Source of the DNA: Ramlibacter sp.
GTDB lineage: Bacteria; Pseudomonadota; Gammaproteobacteria; Burkholderiales; Burkholderiaceae_C
Length of the DNA: 64,000 nt
Assembly: GCA_019635415.1 (NCBI GenBank)
Contig: JAHBZN010000001.1
Coordinates: 1,240,001 to 1,304,000 of the forward strand
Reading direction: 5' to 3'
Both the position numbers and the translations under genes were made by a program. A model generated the notes under the pieces. It searched no databases. It worked only from the letters and a program-made list of their open reading frames with translations, and was not told where the DNA came from. Position 1 is the first letter of the stretch, and the number at the start of each line of letters is the position of its first letter. Shown piece by piece: positions 20,910 to 29,928 of this stretch.

Positions 20910-22206
20910 TCAATGGCCAGAGCAGCGGGTGCACATCGAACCACTCCACGCCGTTGCGGTAGTTCAATACCACCCGCGTTTCCATCAATCGGGCCAGAGC
21001 GCGAAGGGAGTCACGGCGGTCATTGGCCACGGCGTTGTGGCTGCCGGCGATCTGGGCCAGCAGGGGCCATTCTTCGCGCACGGTGAGCCGCTCCGTTTCG
21101 GCGCGGTTCTCGGCGATGACACGTGCGACGATGGCGTGGCTTGCGCCCAGCACCGTGCCGGGTGCTTCATACTGGGCTTGCGAGACAGCGCCCGCCACCA
21201 GGCGCTGCATGAAATGTCGCAAGTCACCACCTGACGCCAGCGCCAGTGCATCCAGCGCATCGGGGCTGAACAGGGTCGGCCATTCAGAAAACCGCTTGGT
21301 CACCAAGCTGCGCATGCGCTCAAGTCCGTCAGCACGCGGCTGACGCCGTCCGGAAGAATGTCTGCCCTCCTCATTCAACGGCGTCTGGTACACGCGTACC
21401 GAGGCCAGCGAAACACAGTCCACAAAGTTGCGTACGTCGGACAACAACGCAAGGTAGGGGGGCACGGAATACACCACGCTGGCGCCGGTGATGCGCAGCC
21501 GGTCAAAGTCGCCTGCAAATGTGTTCACCACGTGATTGAACATGGCATCTTGCTCTGCGGCGCCCACGCCGCGCAGCCGTTCCAGCGAGTCAACGATCAC
21601 CACGACCCGCTCCCGCTTGCTGCGGCCGCGGATGAATTCGACGATGTCCCCTGCGAACGCCTGGATGGTCCGCGTCCATTCGATGGGCGCGGAGAGCGAT
21701 CGGACCTTCTGAGCCACCGTGGCCTGTTGTTCCTTAATGGTGAGCTTGATGCCTTTGGCACTGACTTCCTTGAGTTGAACTTCGCTTTGCAACCATTGGG
21801 CAAACCGGGTCCAAGCCCCTTCGCTGATGAACGACTCCTTGTATTCTTCCTGGGCCCAATCGGCCAGCCCCGCCGCGACCAGCAGCAACAGGCTTTCGGC
21901 GGTGACTTTTTCGGTCTCGGTCACGAAATCCAGACTGTCCATGCGCACGGTCTGGCAGCCTTCGCCCGCCAGTTGCTGCTCCAGGCGCCGCAGCTCGGTG
22001 CTCTTCCCGGTCCCGCGCTGCCCGGTGAAGTAGAACAGGTGGCTACCTAGCGCGGGCCGCGCCAGAATGTCCTCCGCCAATGCGCCGACCGCGTCGTCGG
22101 CGCCCGTGCCATGCAGATTGGGCACATAGCGCGGGTCGTTGGGCGCCAAGGCCTCGTCGGCCTCCATCAAGGCGGTCCGGAAGCGACGCAGTTGTGCTTT
22201 GTCCAT
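20872..22206 (-). CDS. P-loop ATPase of an ATPase/TPR two-gene cassette
   Basis: The 444-residue protein carries a clear Walker A at residues 62-70 (GQRGTGKST) and Walker B at about 201-206 (VVVIVD, then SLERLRG), with downstream segments SVVYSVPPYLALLS and ALASGGDLRHFMQRL compatible with an AAA+/STAND ATPase core. The C-terminal part ends with a winged-helix-like stretch (VVLNYRNGVEWFDVHPLLWPLID). There is no obvious signal, nuclease, TIR or membrane domain. The adjacent TPR gene overlaps it. It is 47 bp downstream of ridA on the same strand. The role is unknown; a defence or stress-sensing switch is my inference. Confidence 0.83.
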   Translation of the reverse strand: MDKAQLRRFRTALMEADEALAPNDPRYVPNLHGTGADDAVGALAEDILARPALGSHLFYFTGQRGTGKSTELRRLEQQLAGEGCQTVRMDSLDFVTETEKVTAESLLLLVAAGLADWAQEEYKESFISEGAWTRFAQWLQSEVQLKEVSAKGIKLTIKEQQATVAQKVRSLSAPIEWTRTIQAFAGDIVEFIRGRSKRERVVVIVDSLERLRGVGAAEQDAMFNHVVNTFAGDFDRLRITGASVVYSVPPYLALLSDVRNFVDCVSLASVRVYQTPLNEEGRHSSGRRQPRADGLERMRSLVTKRFSEWPTLFSPDALDALALASGGDLRHFMQRLVAGAVSQAQYEAPGTVLGASHAIVARVIAENRAETERLTVREEWPLLAQIAGSHNAVANDRRDSLRALARLMETRVVLNYRNGVEWFDVHPLLWPLIDRTHAVQPQSA

Positions 22207-22253
22207 GCGCGGGATTATGGCTGAGGCTAAAAGCCGGCTGGGCGCCAGTGGTT

Positions 22254-22709
22254 TCAGCCGATCTCGGCGATCAGTTCGATCTCCACGCAGGCGCCCATCG
22301 GGATCTGCGCCACGCCGAACGCGCTGCGCGCATGGGCGCCCTTGTCACCGAAGACCAGGCCGAACAGTTCGCTGGCGCCGTTGGTGACCAGGTGCTGCTC
22401 GGTGAAGTCGGGCGTGGAATTGACCAGGCTCATGAGCTTGACGATGCGCTTGACCTTGTTGAGGTCGCCCACGGCGGCGTGCAGCGTGCCCATGAGGTCG
22501 ATGGCCACGGCACGGGCCGCGGCCTTGCCTTCCTCGGTGGTGACGTTCTTGCCCAGCTGCCCGACCACGGGCTTGCCATCGCGCCGGGCGATGTGCCCGC
22601 TCAGGAAGACCAGGTTGCCGGTCTGCACGAACGGCACGTAGGCCGCGGCCGGTACGCTCACGGGGGGCAGGGTGATGTCGAGTTCTTTCAGCTTGTCGTA
22701 CACGCTCAT
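22254..22709 (-). CDS. RidA/YjgF-family protein
   Basis: The 151-residue protein belongs to the RidA (YER057c/UK114) family, which deaminates reactive enamine/imine intermediates. Features are GNLVFLSGHIAR near the N-terminus and the C-terminal SAFGVAQIPMGACVEIELIA with the conserved arginine just before (HARSAF). It lies 47 bp upstream of the ATPase gene, and its ATG overlaps the stop of the transglutaminase gene by 4 bp. This one is longer than the E. coli RidA (about 128), in line with the subfamily that carries an N-terminal extension. Confidence 0.9.
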   Translation of the reverse strand: MSVYDKLKELDITLPPVSVPAAAYVPFVQTGNLVFLSGHIARRDGKPVVGQLGKNVTTEEGKAAARAVAIDLMGTLHAAVGDLNKVKRIVKLMSLVNSTPDFTEQHLVTNGASELFGLVFGDKGAHARSAFGVAQIPMGACVEIELIAEIG

Positions 22710-23617
22710 GCGAGGGGCTCCTTGGCTTGCGATTCATCTTCGACGGGGTGAACCGTCACGGCGACCTTGAGTGTATGGCCGTCGCCCCCATGAATCACGC
22801 CGCGGACCGGTGAAACATCTGAATAGTCGCGCCCCACGGCCAGCGTCACATAGTCCTCGCCGGGCGCACGGTTGTTGGTGGGGTCCAGGTCGCACCAGGC
22901 ACCGCCGGCGTCGCGCGCGGGCGACCAGACCGAGACCCAGGCGTGCGAGGCGTCACTGCCGATCAGGCGTGGCTGGCCCGGTGGCGGCTCGGTCAGCAGG
23001 TAGCCGCTGACATAGCGCGCGGGCAACCCCATGCCGCGCAGGCAGGCCACCATGATGTGGGCGAAGTCCTGGCACACCCCTTTGCGCAGGGCCAGCGCCT
23101 CGACGGCAGGGGTGTTGACCTCGGTGGCCTGGGATTCGTAGACGAAGTCGTTGTGGATGCGTTCCATGAGGTCGCGCGCGGCCTCAAGCAGGGGCCGGTC
23201 GGCCGAAAAGCTGGGGCGCGCGTAGGCCACGAAATCCTCGTGCCGCGGCACATAGGGGGAGGGGAAGGTGAATTCGGTGGCGGCATCGTAGGCCGCGCCA
23301 CGGTGGTAGCGCATGCGCTCGCGCACCTGCTCCCAGGGCAGTCCTGGGGCCGGGGCCGGGGGGGCGGTGGTGGCGACCAGGCTGTCGGCCACCACGCGCA
23401 GCTCGTCGTGCTCGGCCTGCAGACTGAAGAAGGCGCGGGTGTTGCCGAACACGTCGACCGCCTCGCTCTGCTGCGCCGGCTCGGGGCTCACGCTCAACGA
23501 ATGGCTGAGCAGCTGCTGCCAGGCGCTGGCGCGTGGCTTGAGGTGCGCCATGTGCTGGGCGTTCTTGACCGGCGGGGTGTAGTCGTACACCGTTTCATGA
23601 ATCAGGCGCAGCAGCAT
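22706..23617 (-). CDS. Bacterial transglutaminase-like cysteine peptidase
   Basis: The 303-residue protein has the N-terminal beta-rich domain (LLRLIHETVYDYTPPV) and the transglutaminase-like triad: Cys182 in KGVCQDFAHIM, His225 in DASHAWVSV and Asp245 in DLDPTNN. The ATG at 23617 is the first that fits the conserved N-terminus; an upstream extension of 34 residues is unconvincing. It belongs to the ATP-grasp/alpha-E/transglutaminase locus and lies 19 bp downstream of the ATP-grasp gene. It may cleave or form amide bonds on a peptide or protein tagged by the partner ligase, an inference from family context. Confidence 0.9.
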   Translation of the reverse strand: MLLRLIHETVYDYTPPVKNAQHMAHLKPRASAWQQLLSHSLSVSPEPAQQSEAVDVFGNTRAFFSLQAEHDELRVVADSLVATTAPPAPAPGLPWEQVRERMRYHRGAAYDAATEFTFPSPYVPRHEDFVAYARPSFSADRPLLEAARDLMERIHNDFVYESQATEVNTPAVEALALRKGVCQDFAHIMVACLRGMGLPARYVSGYLLTEPPPGQPRLIGSDASHAWVSVWSPARDAGGAWCDLDPTNNRAPGEDYVTLAVGRDYSDVSPVRGVIHGGDGHTLKVAVTVHPVEDESQAKEPLA

Positions 23618-23636
23618 GATCGTCGGTCCCGGCCGG

Positions 23637-26255
23637 TCAGGCGCCCAGGCTCTGCCGTGCGTCGCCGGAGTGCGTGAAGTAGCGGGCGCTGAGCGTGTCC
23701 GACAGCCGCCAGGCGGCATCGGAGCAGTTTTTGAGATGGGCGATCAGCGTGGCGTAGTGGCCGTCGGCATCGTGTTCGCACAGCTGCTCGAGCGTCAGGG
23801 CCTGGGGGTCGGGCACGGACTGGGCCACCTCGGGGATGATGCCGGACGCCGCGCCTTCGAGCTTGGCCAGGCGGCCCCGCAGCGTCTGCGCGACCCAGCC
23901 GAGCGACCGCGGGTTGTCGCGGTCCAGCACCAGCAGGTCCAGCAGCGGTGGCACGTCGTGGCGGCGCTGGTACTGGTCATGAAAGGTGATGGTGCTGTCG
24001 AACAGGGCCACGATGGCCTCGAAGCCGCCGTCGTCAAACACGGTGCCGGTCTCGAAGCCGGCGGCCAGTGCCGAGGCCAGGAAGCCCAGACGCTCGATGT
24101 GGCGGCCGGTGGACAGCAGGCGCCAGCCATCGTCTCGCATCATGCGGTCGGTCTGCGCGCCGGTCATGGCCGCCATGTAGCCGTTGACGTTGTCGAGCAC
24201 CCGCATGGCTTCCACCGGGGAGTAGTCGCCGTCCTGAGTGCAGATGGCGCACTGGCGGAAGAATTCGGTCTCGGCCCGCACGATGACGTTCCACTGCTCC
24301 TGCGAGAGCCGTTCCCGCACGGACGCGGCGGCGCTCTTGAGGGCGCGCAGGTTGTAGCCCACGCTGGTGGCGTGCTCGGTGTCGGTAAGCATGGCGATCA
24401 GCGAGCGCTCGAACACGCGCCGGGCCTGCGTGGCCGGCGGCACCGTGGGCAGCACCAGCACGTGGTCCACCGCGAGTTCGCTGAGCCAGGCCAGCAGGGA
24501 GGGGGAGGATTGCTCCTCGCCGTTCAGGCATTCCAGCGTGAGTCGCGCCAGGCGGATGGTGTTCTCCGCGCGTTCGGTATAGCGCCCGAGCCAGAACAGG
24601 TTTTCGGCGGCGCGGCTGGTCACCAGGCGGCTGCGGTGGGCCACGGCCGGCCCCAGGTGCTCCTGGGGCAGCAGGGTGGTGGGGTCGACCTCGCCGTCGG
24701 TCAGGACCCAGACGTCGGCACTGCTGCCGCCGCGCTGCATGGAGGCGATCTCGAGGTTGGCGCCGGCGATGCGCGCCATGCCGCCGGGCAGCACGCGCCA
24801 GGATTGCGGGCCGTCGGACACGGCAAACACGCGCAGGACGACCGAGCGCAGGGCGATGTGGTCGCCATTGGCGTTGGTTTTCCAGGTGGGCATCTGCGAC
24901 AGCGGCATGTAACCCTGCACCGTGTGTTCGTCGCCCTGGCGCATGATGCGGCCGGCCCATTCGTCGAGCTGGCTGCGCGACAGGCTGCGCCCCAGCTCGG
25001 CGCCGCCGCCCTGGGGCCAGGTGGGCTTGATCACGCTGTCTCCCAGGAGTGGCAGCACGGCTTCCATGGCCGCCCGTTCGCCGCACCACCAGGTGGCCAG
25101 CGACGGCAGGCTCAGGTCTTCGCCGAGCAGGTGGCGCGACAGCGCCGGCAGGAAGCCCAGGAACGCCGGCGACTCCAGGAAGGCCGAGCCCGGGGCGTTG
25201 GCCATCATCACGTTGCCGGCCCGGATCACCTGCAGCAGGCCCGGCACGCCCAGGCGCGAGTCGCTGCGCAGCTCCAGCGGGTCGAGGAACTCGTCGTCCA
25301 GCCGCTTGAGAATGCCATGCACCGGTTCCAGGCCCTGCAGGGTCTTGAGGTACAGGTGCTGGTCGCGCACCGTCAGGTCGCTGCCCTCGACCAGGGTCAG
25401 GCCCAGGTAGCGCGCGAGGTAGGCGTGTTCGAAGTAGGTCTCGTTGTAGGGGCCCGGCGTCAGCAGCACGATGCGGGCATCGCCTCCCGCATGGCTCATG
25501 GCGCGCATGCCGTCGATCAGCGCGCGGTAGCTGGCGGCCAGCCGCTGCACGTGCATGTCACTGAACGCCTCGGGGAACAGGCGCGAAATGATGAGGCGGT
25601 TCTCCAGGAGGTAGCCCAGGCCGGACGGCGCCTGGGTGCGCTGCGTGACCACCCACCAGTTGCCCTGGGGGTCGCGTGCCATGTCGAAGGCGGCGATGTG
25701 CAGGTGATTGCCTCCGGCGGGCCGCGTGCCGTGCATCGCGCGCAGGTAGCCCGGGTGGCCCTGAACCAGCGCGCTGGGCAGCAGCCCGTCGGCCAGCAGG
25801 CGCTGCGGGCCGTACACGTCGGCCATGATGCGGTCCAGCAGCTTGACGCGCTGGAGCACACCGGCCTCGATCTGCTGCCAGCTCTGCGGCGAGATGATCA
25901 GCGGAAACAGGTCCAGCGACCAGGGGCGCTGCGGGCCGTTGGCATCGGCATAGACGTTGTAGGTGATGCCGTTGTCGCGGACCTGGCGCTCCAGGTTGAC
26001 CGTGCGGCGGTTCAGGTCATTGAAGCCTTCGCGCCCGAGGTTTTCAAAGAAGCGGGCCCAGGGCGGTGCCAGTTCGGCCCCCGGCCCGGCGGATGGGGTC
26101 GCCAAGGAGGCGCCGGGACCGGGGTTGGCCGCGCCGCGCAGTTCGTCGAAATGGCCGGCGGCTGCCAGCGGGGCCAGCGCCGCCGCCAGGGCCGCAGGGG
26201 TTTCCTGGGCGTCAGCGTCGAACAGCGAGCTGGCTGAATCGTTATGTGTATCCAC
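23637..26255 (-). CDS. Fused circularly permuted ATP-grasp / alpha-E protein
   Basis: An 872-residue fusion starting at a GTG (26255). The N-terminal half (about residues 90-520) is the circularly permuted ATP-grasp fold (DUF404/407) and contains TPGPYNETYFEHAYLARYLG and RIIDGM-type elements. The C-terminal half (about 560-865) is the alpha-E helical domain, starting VTSRAAENLFWLGRYTERAEN. Such proteins are predicted peptide or amino-acid ligases whose substrate is unknown. A split version of the same pair lies at 32392-34853. No Shine-Dalgarno precedes the GTG, and a GACAAT hexamer ends 8 nt upstream. Confidence 0.9.
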   Translation of the reverse strand: MDTHNDSASSLFDADAQETPAALAAALAPLAAAGHFDELRGAANPGPGASLATPSAGPGAELAPPWARFFENLGREGFNDLNRRTVNLERQVRDNGITYNVYADANGPQRPWSLDLFPLIISPQSWQQIEAGVLQRVKLLDRIMADVYGPQRLLADGLLPSALVQGHPGYLRAMHGTRPAGGNHLHIAAFDMARDPQGNWWVVTQRTQAPSGLGYLLENRLIISRLFPEAFSDMHVQRLAASYRALIDGMRAMSHAGGDARIVLLTPGPYNETYFEHAYLARYLGLTLVEGSDLTVRDQHLYLKTLQGLEPVHGILKRLDDEFLDPLELRSDSRLGVPGLLQVIRAGNVMMANAPGSAFLESPAFLGFLPALSRHLLGEDLSLPSLATWWCGERAAMEAVLPLLGDSVIKPTWPQGGGAELGRSLSRSQLDEWAGRIMRQGDEHTVQGYMPLSQMPTWKTNANGDHIALRSVVLRVFAVSDGPQSWRVLPGGMARIAGANLEIASMQRGGSSADVWVLTDGEVDPTTLLPQEHLGPAVAHRSRLVTSRAAENLFWLGRYTERAENTIRLARLTLECLNGEEQSSPSLLAWLSELAVDHVLVLPTVPPATQARRVFERSLIAMLTDTEHATSVGYNLRALKSAAASVRERLSQEQWNVIVRAETEFFRQCAICTQDGDYSPVEAMRVLDNVNGYMAAMTGAQTDRMMRDDGWRLLSTGRHIERLGFLASALAAGFETGTVFDDGGFEAIVALFDSTITFHDQYQRRHDVPPLLDLLVLDRDNPRSLGWVAQTLRGRLAKLEGAASGIIPEVAQSVPDPQALTLEQLCEHDADGHYATLIAHLKNCSDAAWRLSDTLSARYFTHSGDARQSLGA

Positions 26256-26342
26256 TGGCGCCTATTGTCACATTGCTGTCATGGGGCGGCCATGCCCATG
26301 TTGCATGGTGACGACGCCCCGGCCGTATCCGGCGGGTCAGGC

Positions 26343-29300
26343 TCAGCCCGCCGGTGCCGAACGCAGGTCCAGCGTGAACGGGAATTCACGGCTGCCCGCC
26401 ACGTGGATGGTGGCCGGCGGCACGTGCAGCACACCGGGGGTGTGGCCCATGCGGAAAAAGCGCGCCAGCCGCCGGCTCTCGGCCTCGTAGGAGTTGACGG
26501 GAAAGGTGTCGTAGTTGCGGCCACCCGGATGGGCCACGTGGTACTGGCAGCCGCCCAGCGAGCGGTTCATCCAGGTGTCCACGATGTCGAAGGTCAGCGG
26601 TGCGTGGGTCGCGATGCTGGGGTGCAGCGACGACGGAGGATTCCAGGCCTTGTAGCGCACGCCGGCCACGAACTCTCCCATGGTGCCCGTGGACTGCAGG
26701 GGCAGGGCGTGGCCGTTGACGGTGACCACGTAGCGGCTTTCATTGAGACCGGTCACCCGGACCTCGATGCGCTCCAGCGACGAGTCGACATAGCGCACGG
26801 TGCCTCCCGAGGCGCCTTCCTCGCCCATGACGTGCCAGGGCTCGAGCGCATTGCGCAGCGTGAGCTCGATGCCGCGCGACTGCACCTCGCCGACCAGCGG
26901 GAAGCGGAACTCGAAATGCGGCGCGAACCAGGCTGTGTCGAAGGCGTAGCCGGCTTCGCGCATCTCGGCCAGCACATCGTTCAGGTCCATCTTCACGAAG
27001 GTGGGCAGCAGGAACTGGTCGTGCAGGGCCGTGCCCCAGCGCGTGGCGGGGGCGCGGTAGGGCGTCTTCCAGAAGCGGGCGACCAGCGCGCGGATCAGCA
27101 GTTGCTGCACGATGCTCATGCGCGCGTGCGGAGGCATTTCAAAGGCACGCAGTTCGAGCAGGCCAAGCCGGCCGGTGGCCGAATCGGGCGAATACATCTT
27201 GTCGATGCAGAACTCGCTGCGGTGGGTGTTGCCCGTGACGTCGATCAGGATGTTGCGCAGCGTGCGGTCGACCAGCCAGGGGGGCATGTCCTGACCATGG
27301 ATCTCGCGATTCTTCTCGATCTGGCGCAGCGCGATTTCCAGCTCGTAGAGCTGGTCGTTGCGGGCCTCGTCCACGCGCGGCGCCTGGCTCGTCGGGCCGA
27401 TGAACATGCCGCTGAACAGGTAGCTCAGGCTCGGGTGGTTGTGCCAGTACAGCACCAGGCTGGCCAGCAGTTCGGGCCGGCGCAGGAACGGGCTGTCGCC
27501 GGGCGTGGCACCGCCCAGGACAAAGTGGTTGCCCCCACCGGTGCCGGTGTGGCGCCCGTCGGTCATGAATTTCTCGGCGCTCAGGCGGCTCTCGAAAGCG
27601 GCCTGGTAGAGGAACTCGGTGTGCTGCACCAGCTCGCCCCAGTTGTGCGCGGGGTGGATGTTGACCTCGATCACCCCGGGGTCGGGCGTGACCTGCAGCA
27701 GCTTCAGGCGGGGGTCGCGCGGGGGCGGGTAACCCTCGATGACGATCTTCACGCCCAGTTCCGACGCCGTGGCCTCGACGGCGGCGAGCAGGTCCAGGTA
27801 ATCCTCCAGCCGCTCCAGCGGTGGCATGAAGACGTAGAGCATCGACGAGGCCTGGCCCTGTCGCTCGGCCTTGGGGCCGTTGGCGCGGCGCGGGTCGCGG
27901 GCTTCCACGCAGAGGGCGGTACGGGTGTAGCCGTGGGCCGACTCGAAGCGCGTGGGCGGCTGCATGAAGCCTTCGGGCTCAGGCTGACCGGGGGCGGTCG
28001 CGTTGCCGGGTGCGTCGTGCCGGCCTAGGCCGTCCTGGCGCAGTCGCTGGGCCTCGGTGGGCTCGGCCGCGCCGGCCAGGTAGGGTACCTCGGGCCCGCC
28101 CGCGCCCGCGCCCGCGGCGCGGGCGTAGCGCGCCTGCAGCGTGGCAGCCGAGGGCAGGGCGCTGCGCGGCGCGCTAGGGTCCTGCTCGATGAGATAGGGG
28201 TAGTCGGCCTTGCTGACCCAGGGCAGGGAGTCCAGCGGCAGGCGCAGGCCCATGGGCGAATCGCCCGGGATCAGGTACATGCGTTCGTCGCGGAAGAACC
28301 AGGGGCCGGTACTCCAGACCGTCCCGCGCAGCTGGGGATTGCCGGTGGCCGCTGAGCCGGGCTGCAGCGGCAGCACATAGCCCACCACGCTGTCGAGCTT
28401 CTGCTCGAACACGCGGCGCAGCCGGGCGCGCTCCATCTCGTCGTCGAGCCGGGAGTCGAACGGGTCCACGTTGACCGGCAGTCGCCGCTCGCGCCACAGG
28501 TAGTAGAAGACGTCCTCGTAGCCGGGCTGGATGAAGCGCGTGCTCAGACTGAGCTTGCGCGCCAGCAGATGGGCAAAGCGGCGGGCGTCTTCGGCCGTGT
28601 AGTGCGCGGGCACGCGTTCGTCGGCAAACAGGTCCGGGTTGTGCCAGATCGGCTGGCCGTCGGCGCGCCAGCAGATCGACAGGGCCCAGCGCGGCAGCTG
28701 CTCGCCGGGATACCACTTGCCCTGGCCGAAATGCAGGAAGCCGCCCTGGCCGTATTCGGCGCGCAGCCTGTGGACCAGCTCGGTGGCAAAGCCGCGTTTG
28801 GTGGGGCCCAGGGCATCGGTGTTCCACTCGGGCGCGTCGCGGTCGTTGACGGCCACATAGGTGGGCTCGCCGCCCATGGTCAGGCGCACGTCGCCGGCCA
28901 CCAGCTCGGCGTCGACCGCCTCGCCGAGAGCCAGCACCCGGGCCCACTGGTCCTCGGTGTAGGGCTTGGTGACGCGCGGGGATTCGTGGATGCGAGTCAC
29001 CACCATGGCGTGGCCGAATTCGACTTCAGCCTTGTCCACCGCGCCTTCGATGGGCGCGGCGCTGGAGGGCTGCGGCGTGCAGGCCAGCGGAATGTGCCCC
29101 TCGCCCGCGAGCAGGCCCGATGTGGCGTCCAGCCCGATCCAGCCGGCGCCCGGCAGGTAGACCTCGCACCAGGCATGCAGGTCGGTGAAATCCACTGTGG
29201 TGCCGCTGGGGCCATCCAGCGCCTTGACGTCGGGCGTGAGCTGGATCAGGTAGCCCGAGACGAAGCGCGCGGCCAGGCCACAGTGACGCAGCAGCTGCAC

Positions 29301-29861
29301 CAACAGCCAGCCGGAGTCGCGGCAGGAGCCGCTGGCCTTGGTCAGGGTTTCCTCGGGCGTCTGGACGCCGGGCTCCATGCGGATCAGGTACTGGATGTCC
29401 TGGGCCACCTGCTGGTTCAGGGCCACCAGGAAGTCGATGGTGCGGCGCTCGGTGAGGTCGATCCGGTCCAGGTAGGCCTGCACCAGTGGCGTGACCGGCT
29501 CGGCGACGAGGTAGGGCGCGAGTTCCGCGGCCAGTGCCTTGTTGTAGCGGAACGGGAAATTCTCGGCCGCGGGCTCGAGGAAGAAGTCGAACGGGTTGTA
29601 CACCGACATCTCGACCACGAGGTCGACCGTGACCTTGAACTCGGTCACCTTTTCAGGAAACACCACGCGCGCCTGGTAGTTCGCGAACGGGTCCTGCTGC
29701 CAGTTGATGAAGTGGCCCTCGGGCTCGATGCGCAGCGAGTACGAGATGACGTTGCTTCGGCAGTGGGGGGCCGGCCTGAGGCGGATGACCTGGGGCCCGA
29801 GATTCACGGGACGGTCGTACCGGTAGTGGGTGACGTGGTTCAGGGCGGCATGGATCGACAT
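26343..29861 (-). CDS. Transglutaminase-like / DUF2126 large protein
   Basis: The 1172-residue protein combines an N-terminal transglutaminase-like domain (starting MSIHAALNHVTHYRYDRPV; Cys in GSCRDSGWLL near residue 170, His in DLHAWCEVYL, Asp in LDATSG) with a large DUF2126 region to the C-terminus, containing TGGGNHFVLGG and VNIHPAHNWGELVQHTEF. The DUF2126 part is thought to contain a glutamine-synthetase/ATP-grasp-like ligase core, so this may be a two-activity amide-bond enzyme. It precedes the ATP-grasp gene by 87 bp, same strand. A TAGTAT hexamer ends 7 nt before the ATG. Confidence 0.9.
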   Translation of the reverse strand: MSIHAALNHVTHYRYDRPVNLGPQVIRLRPAPHCRSNVISYSLRIEPEGHFINWQQDPFANYQARVVFPEKVTEFKVTVDLVVEMSVYNPFDFFLEPAAENFPFRYNKALAAELAPYLVAEPVTPLVQAYLDRIDLTERRTIDFLVALNQQVAQDIQYLIRMEPGVQTPEETLTKASGSCRDSGWLLVQLLRHCGLAARFVSGYLIQLTPDVKALDGPSGTTVDFTDLHAWCEVYLPGAGWIGLDATSGLLAGEGHIPLACTPQPSSAAPIEGAVDKAEVEFGHAMVVTRIHESPRVTKPYTEDQWARVLALGEAVDAELVAGDVRLTMGGEPTYVAVNDRDAPEWNTDALGPTKRGFATELVHRLRAEYGQGGFLHFGQGKWYPGEQLPRWALSICWRADGQPIWHNPDLFADERVPAHYTAEDARRFAHLLARKLSLSTRFIQPGYEDVFYYLWRERRLPVNVDPFDSRLDDEMERARLRRVFEQKLDSVVGYVLPLQPGSAATGNPQLRGTVWSTGPWFFRDERMYLIPGDSPMGLRLPLDSLPWVSKADYPYLIEQDPSAPRSALPSAATLQARYARAAGAGAGGPEVPYLAGAAEPTEAQRLRQDGLGRHDAPGNATAPGQPEPEGFMQPPTRFESAHGYTRTALCVEARDPRRANGPKAERQGQASSMLYVFMPPLERLEDYLDLLAAVEATASELGVKIVIEGYPPPRDPRLKLLQVTPDPGVIEVNIHPAHNWGELVQHTEFLYQAAFESRLSAEKFMTDGRHTGTGGGNHFVLGGATPGDSPFLRRPELLASLVLYWHNHPSLSYLFSGMFIGPTSQAPRVDEARNDQLYELEIALRQIEKNREIHGQDMPPWLVDRTLRNILIDVTGNTHRSEFCIDKMYSPDSATGRLGLLELRAFEMPPHARMSIVQQLLIRALVARFWKTPYRAPATRWGTALHDQFLLPTFVKMDLNDVLAEMREAGYAFDTAWFAPHFEFRFPLVGEVQSRGIELTLRNALEPWHVMGEEGASGGTVRYVDSSLERIEVRVTGLNESRYVVTVNGHALPLQSTGTMGEFVAGVRYKAWNPPSSLHPSIATHAPLTFDIVDTWMNRSLGGCQYHVAHPGGRNYDTFPVNSYEAESRRLARFFRMGHTPGVLHVPPATIHVAGSREFPFTLDLRSAPAG

Positions 29862-29928
29862 GCGATGGATACTAGCAAGTCCCGAGCCAGTCGGCGTGAC
29901 CATCGCATGGCGCGTTGAGCATGGCGTT

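Noticed and set aside
22207..22253. Another dispersed-repeat copy between ridA and the ATPase gene
   Set aside because: GGCTAAAAGCCGGCTGGGCGCC has a similar look, but it lacks the spacing and the middle section of the other copies.
23616..28028. Long plus-strand frames opposite the ATP-grasp and DUF2126 genes
   Set aside because: Both are antisense to large genes with strong family motifs; no start context or motif supports them.
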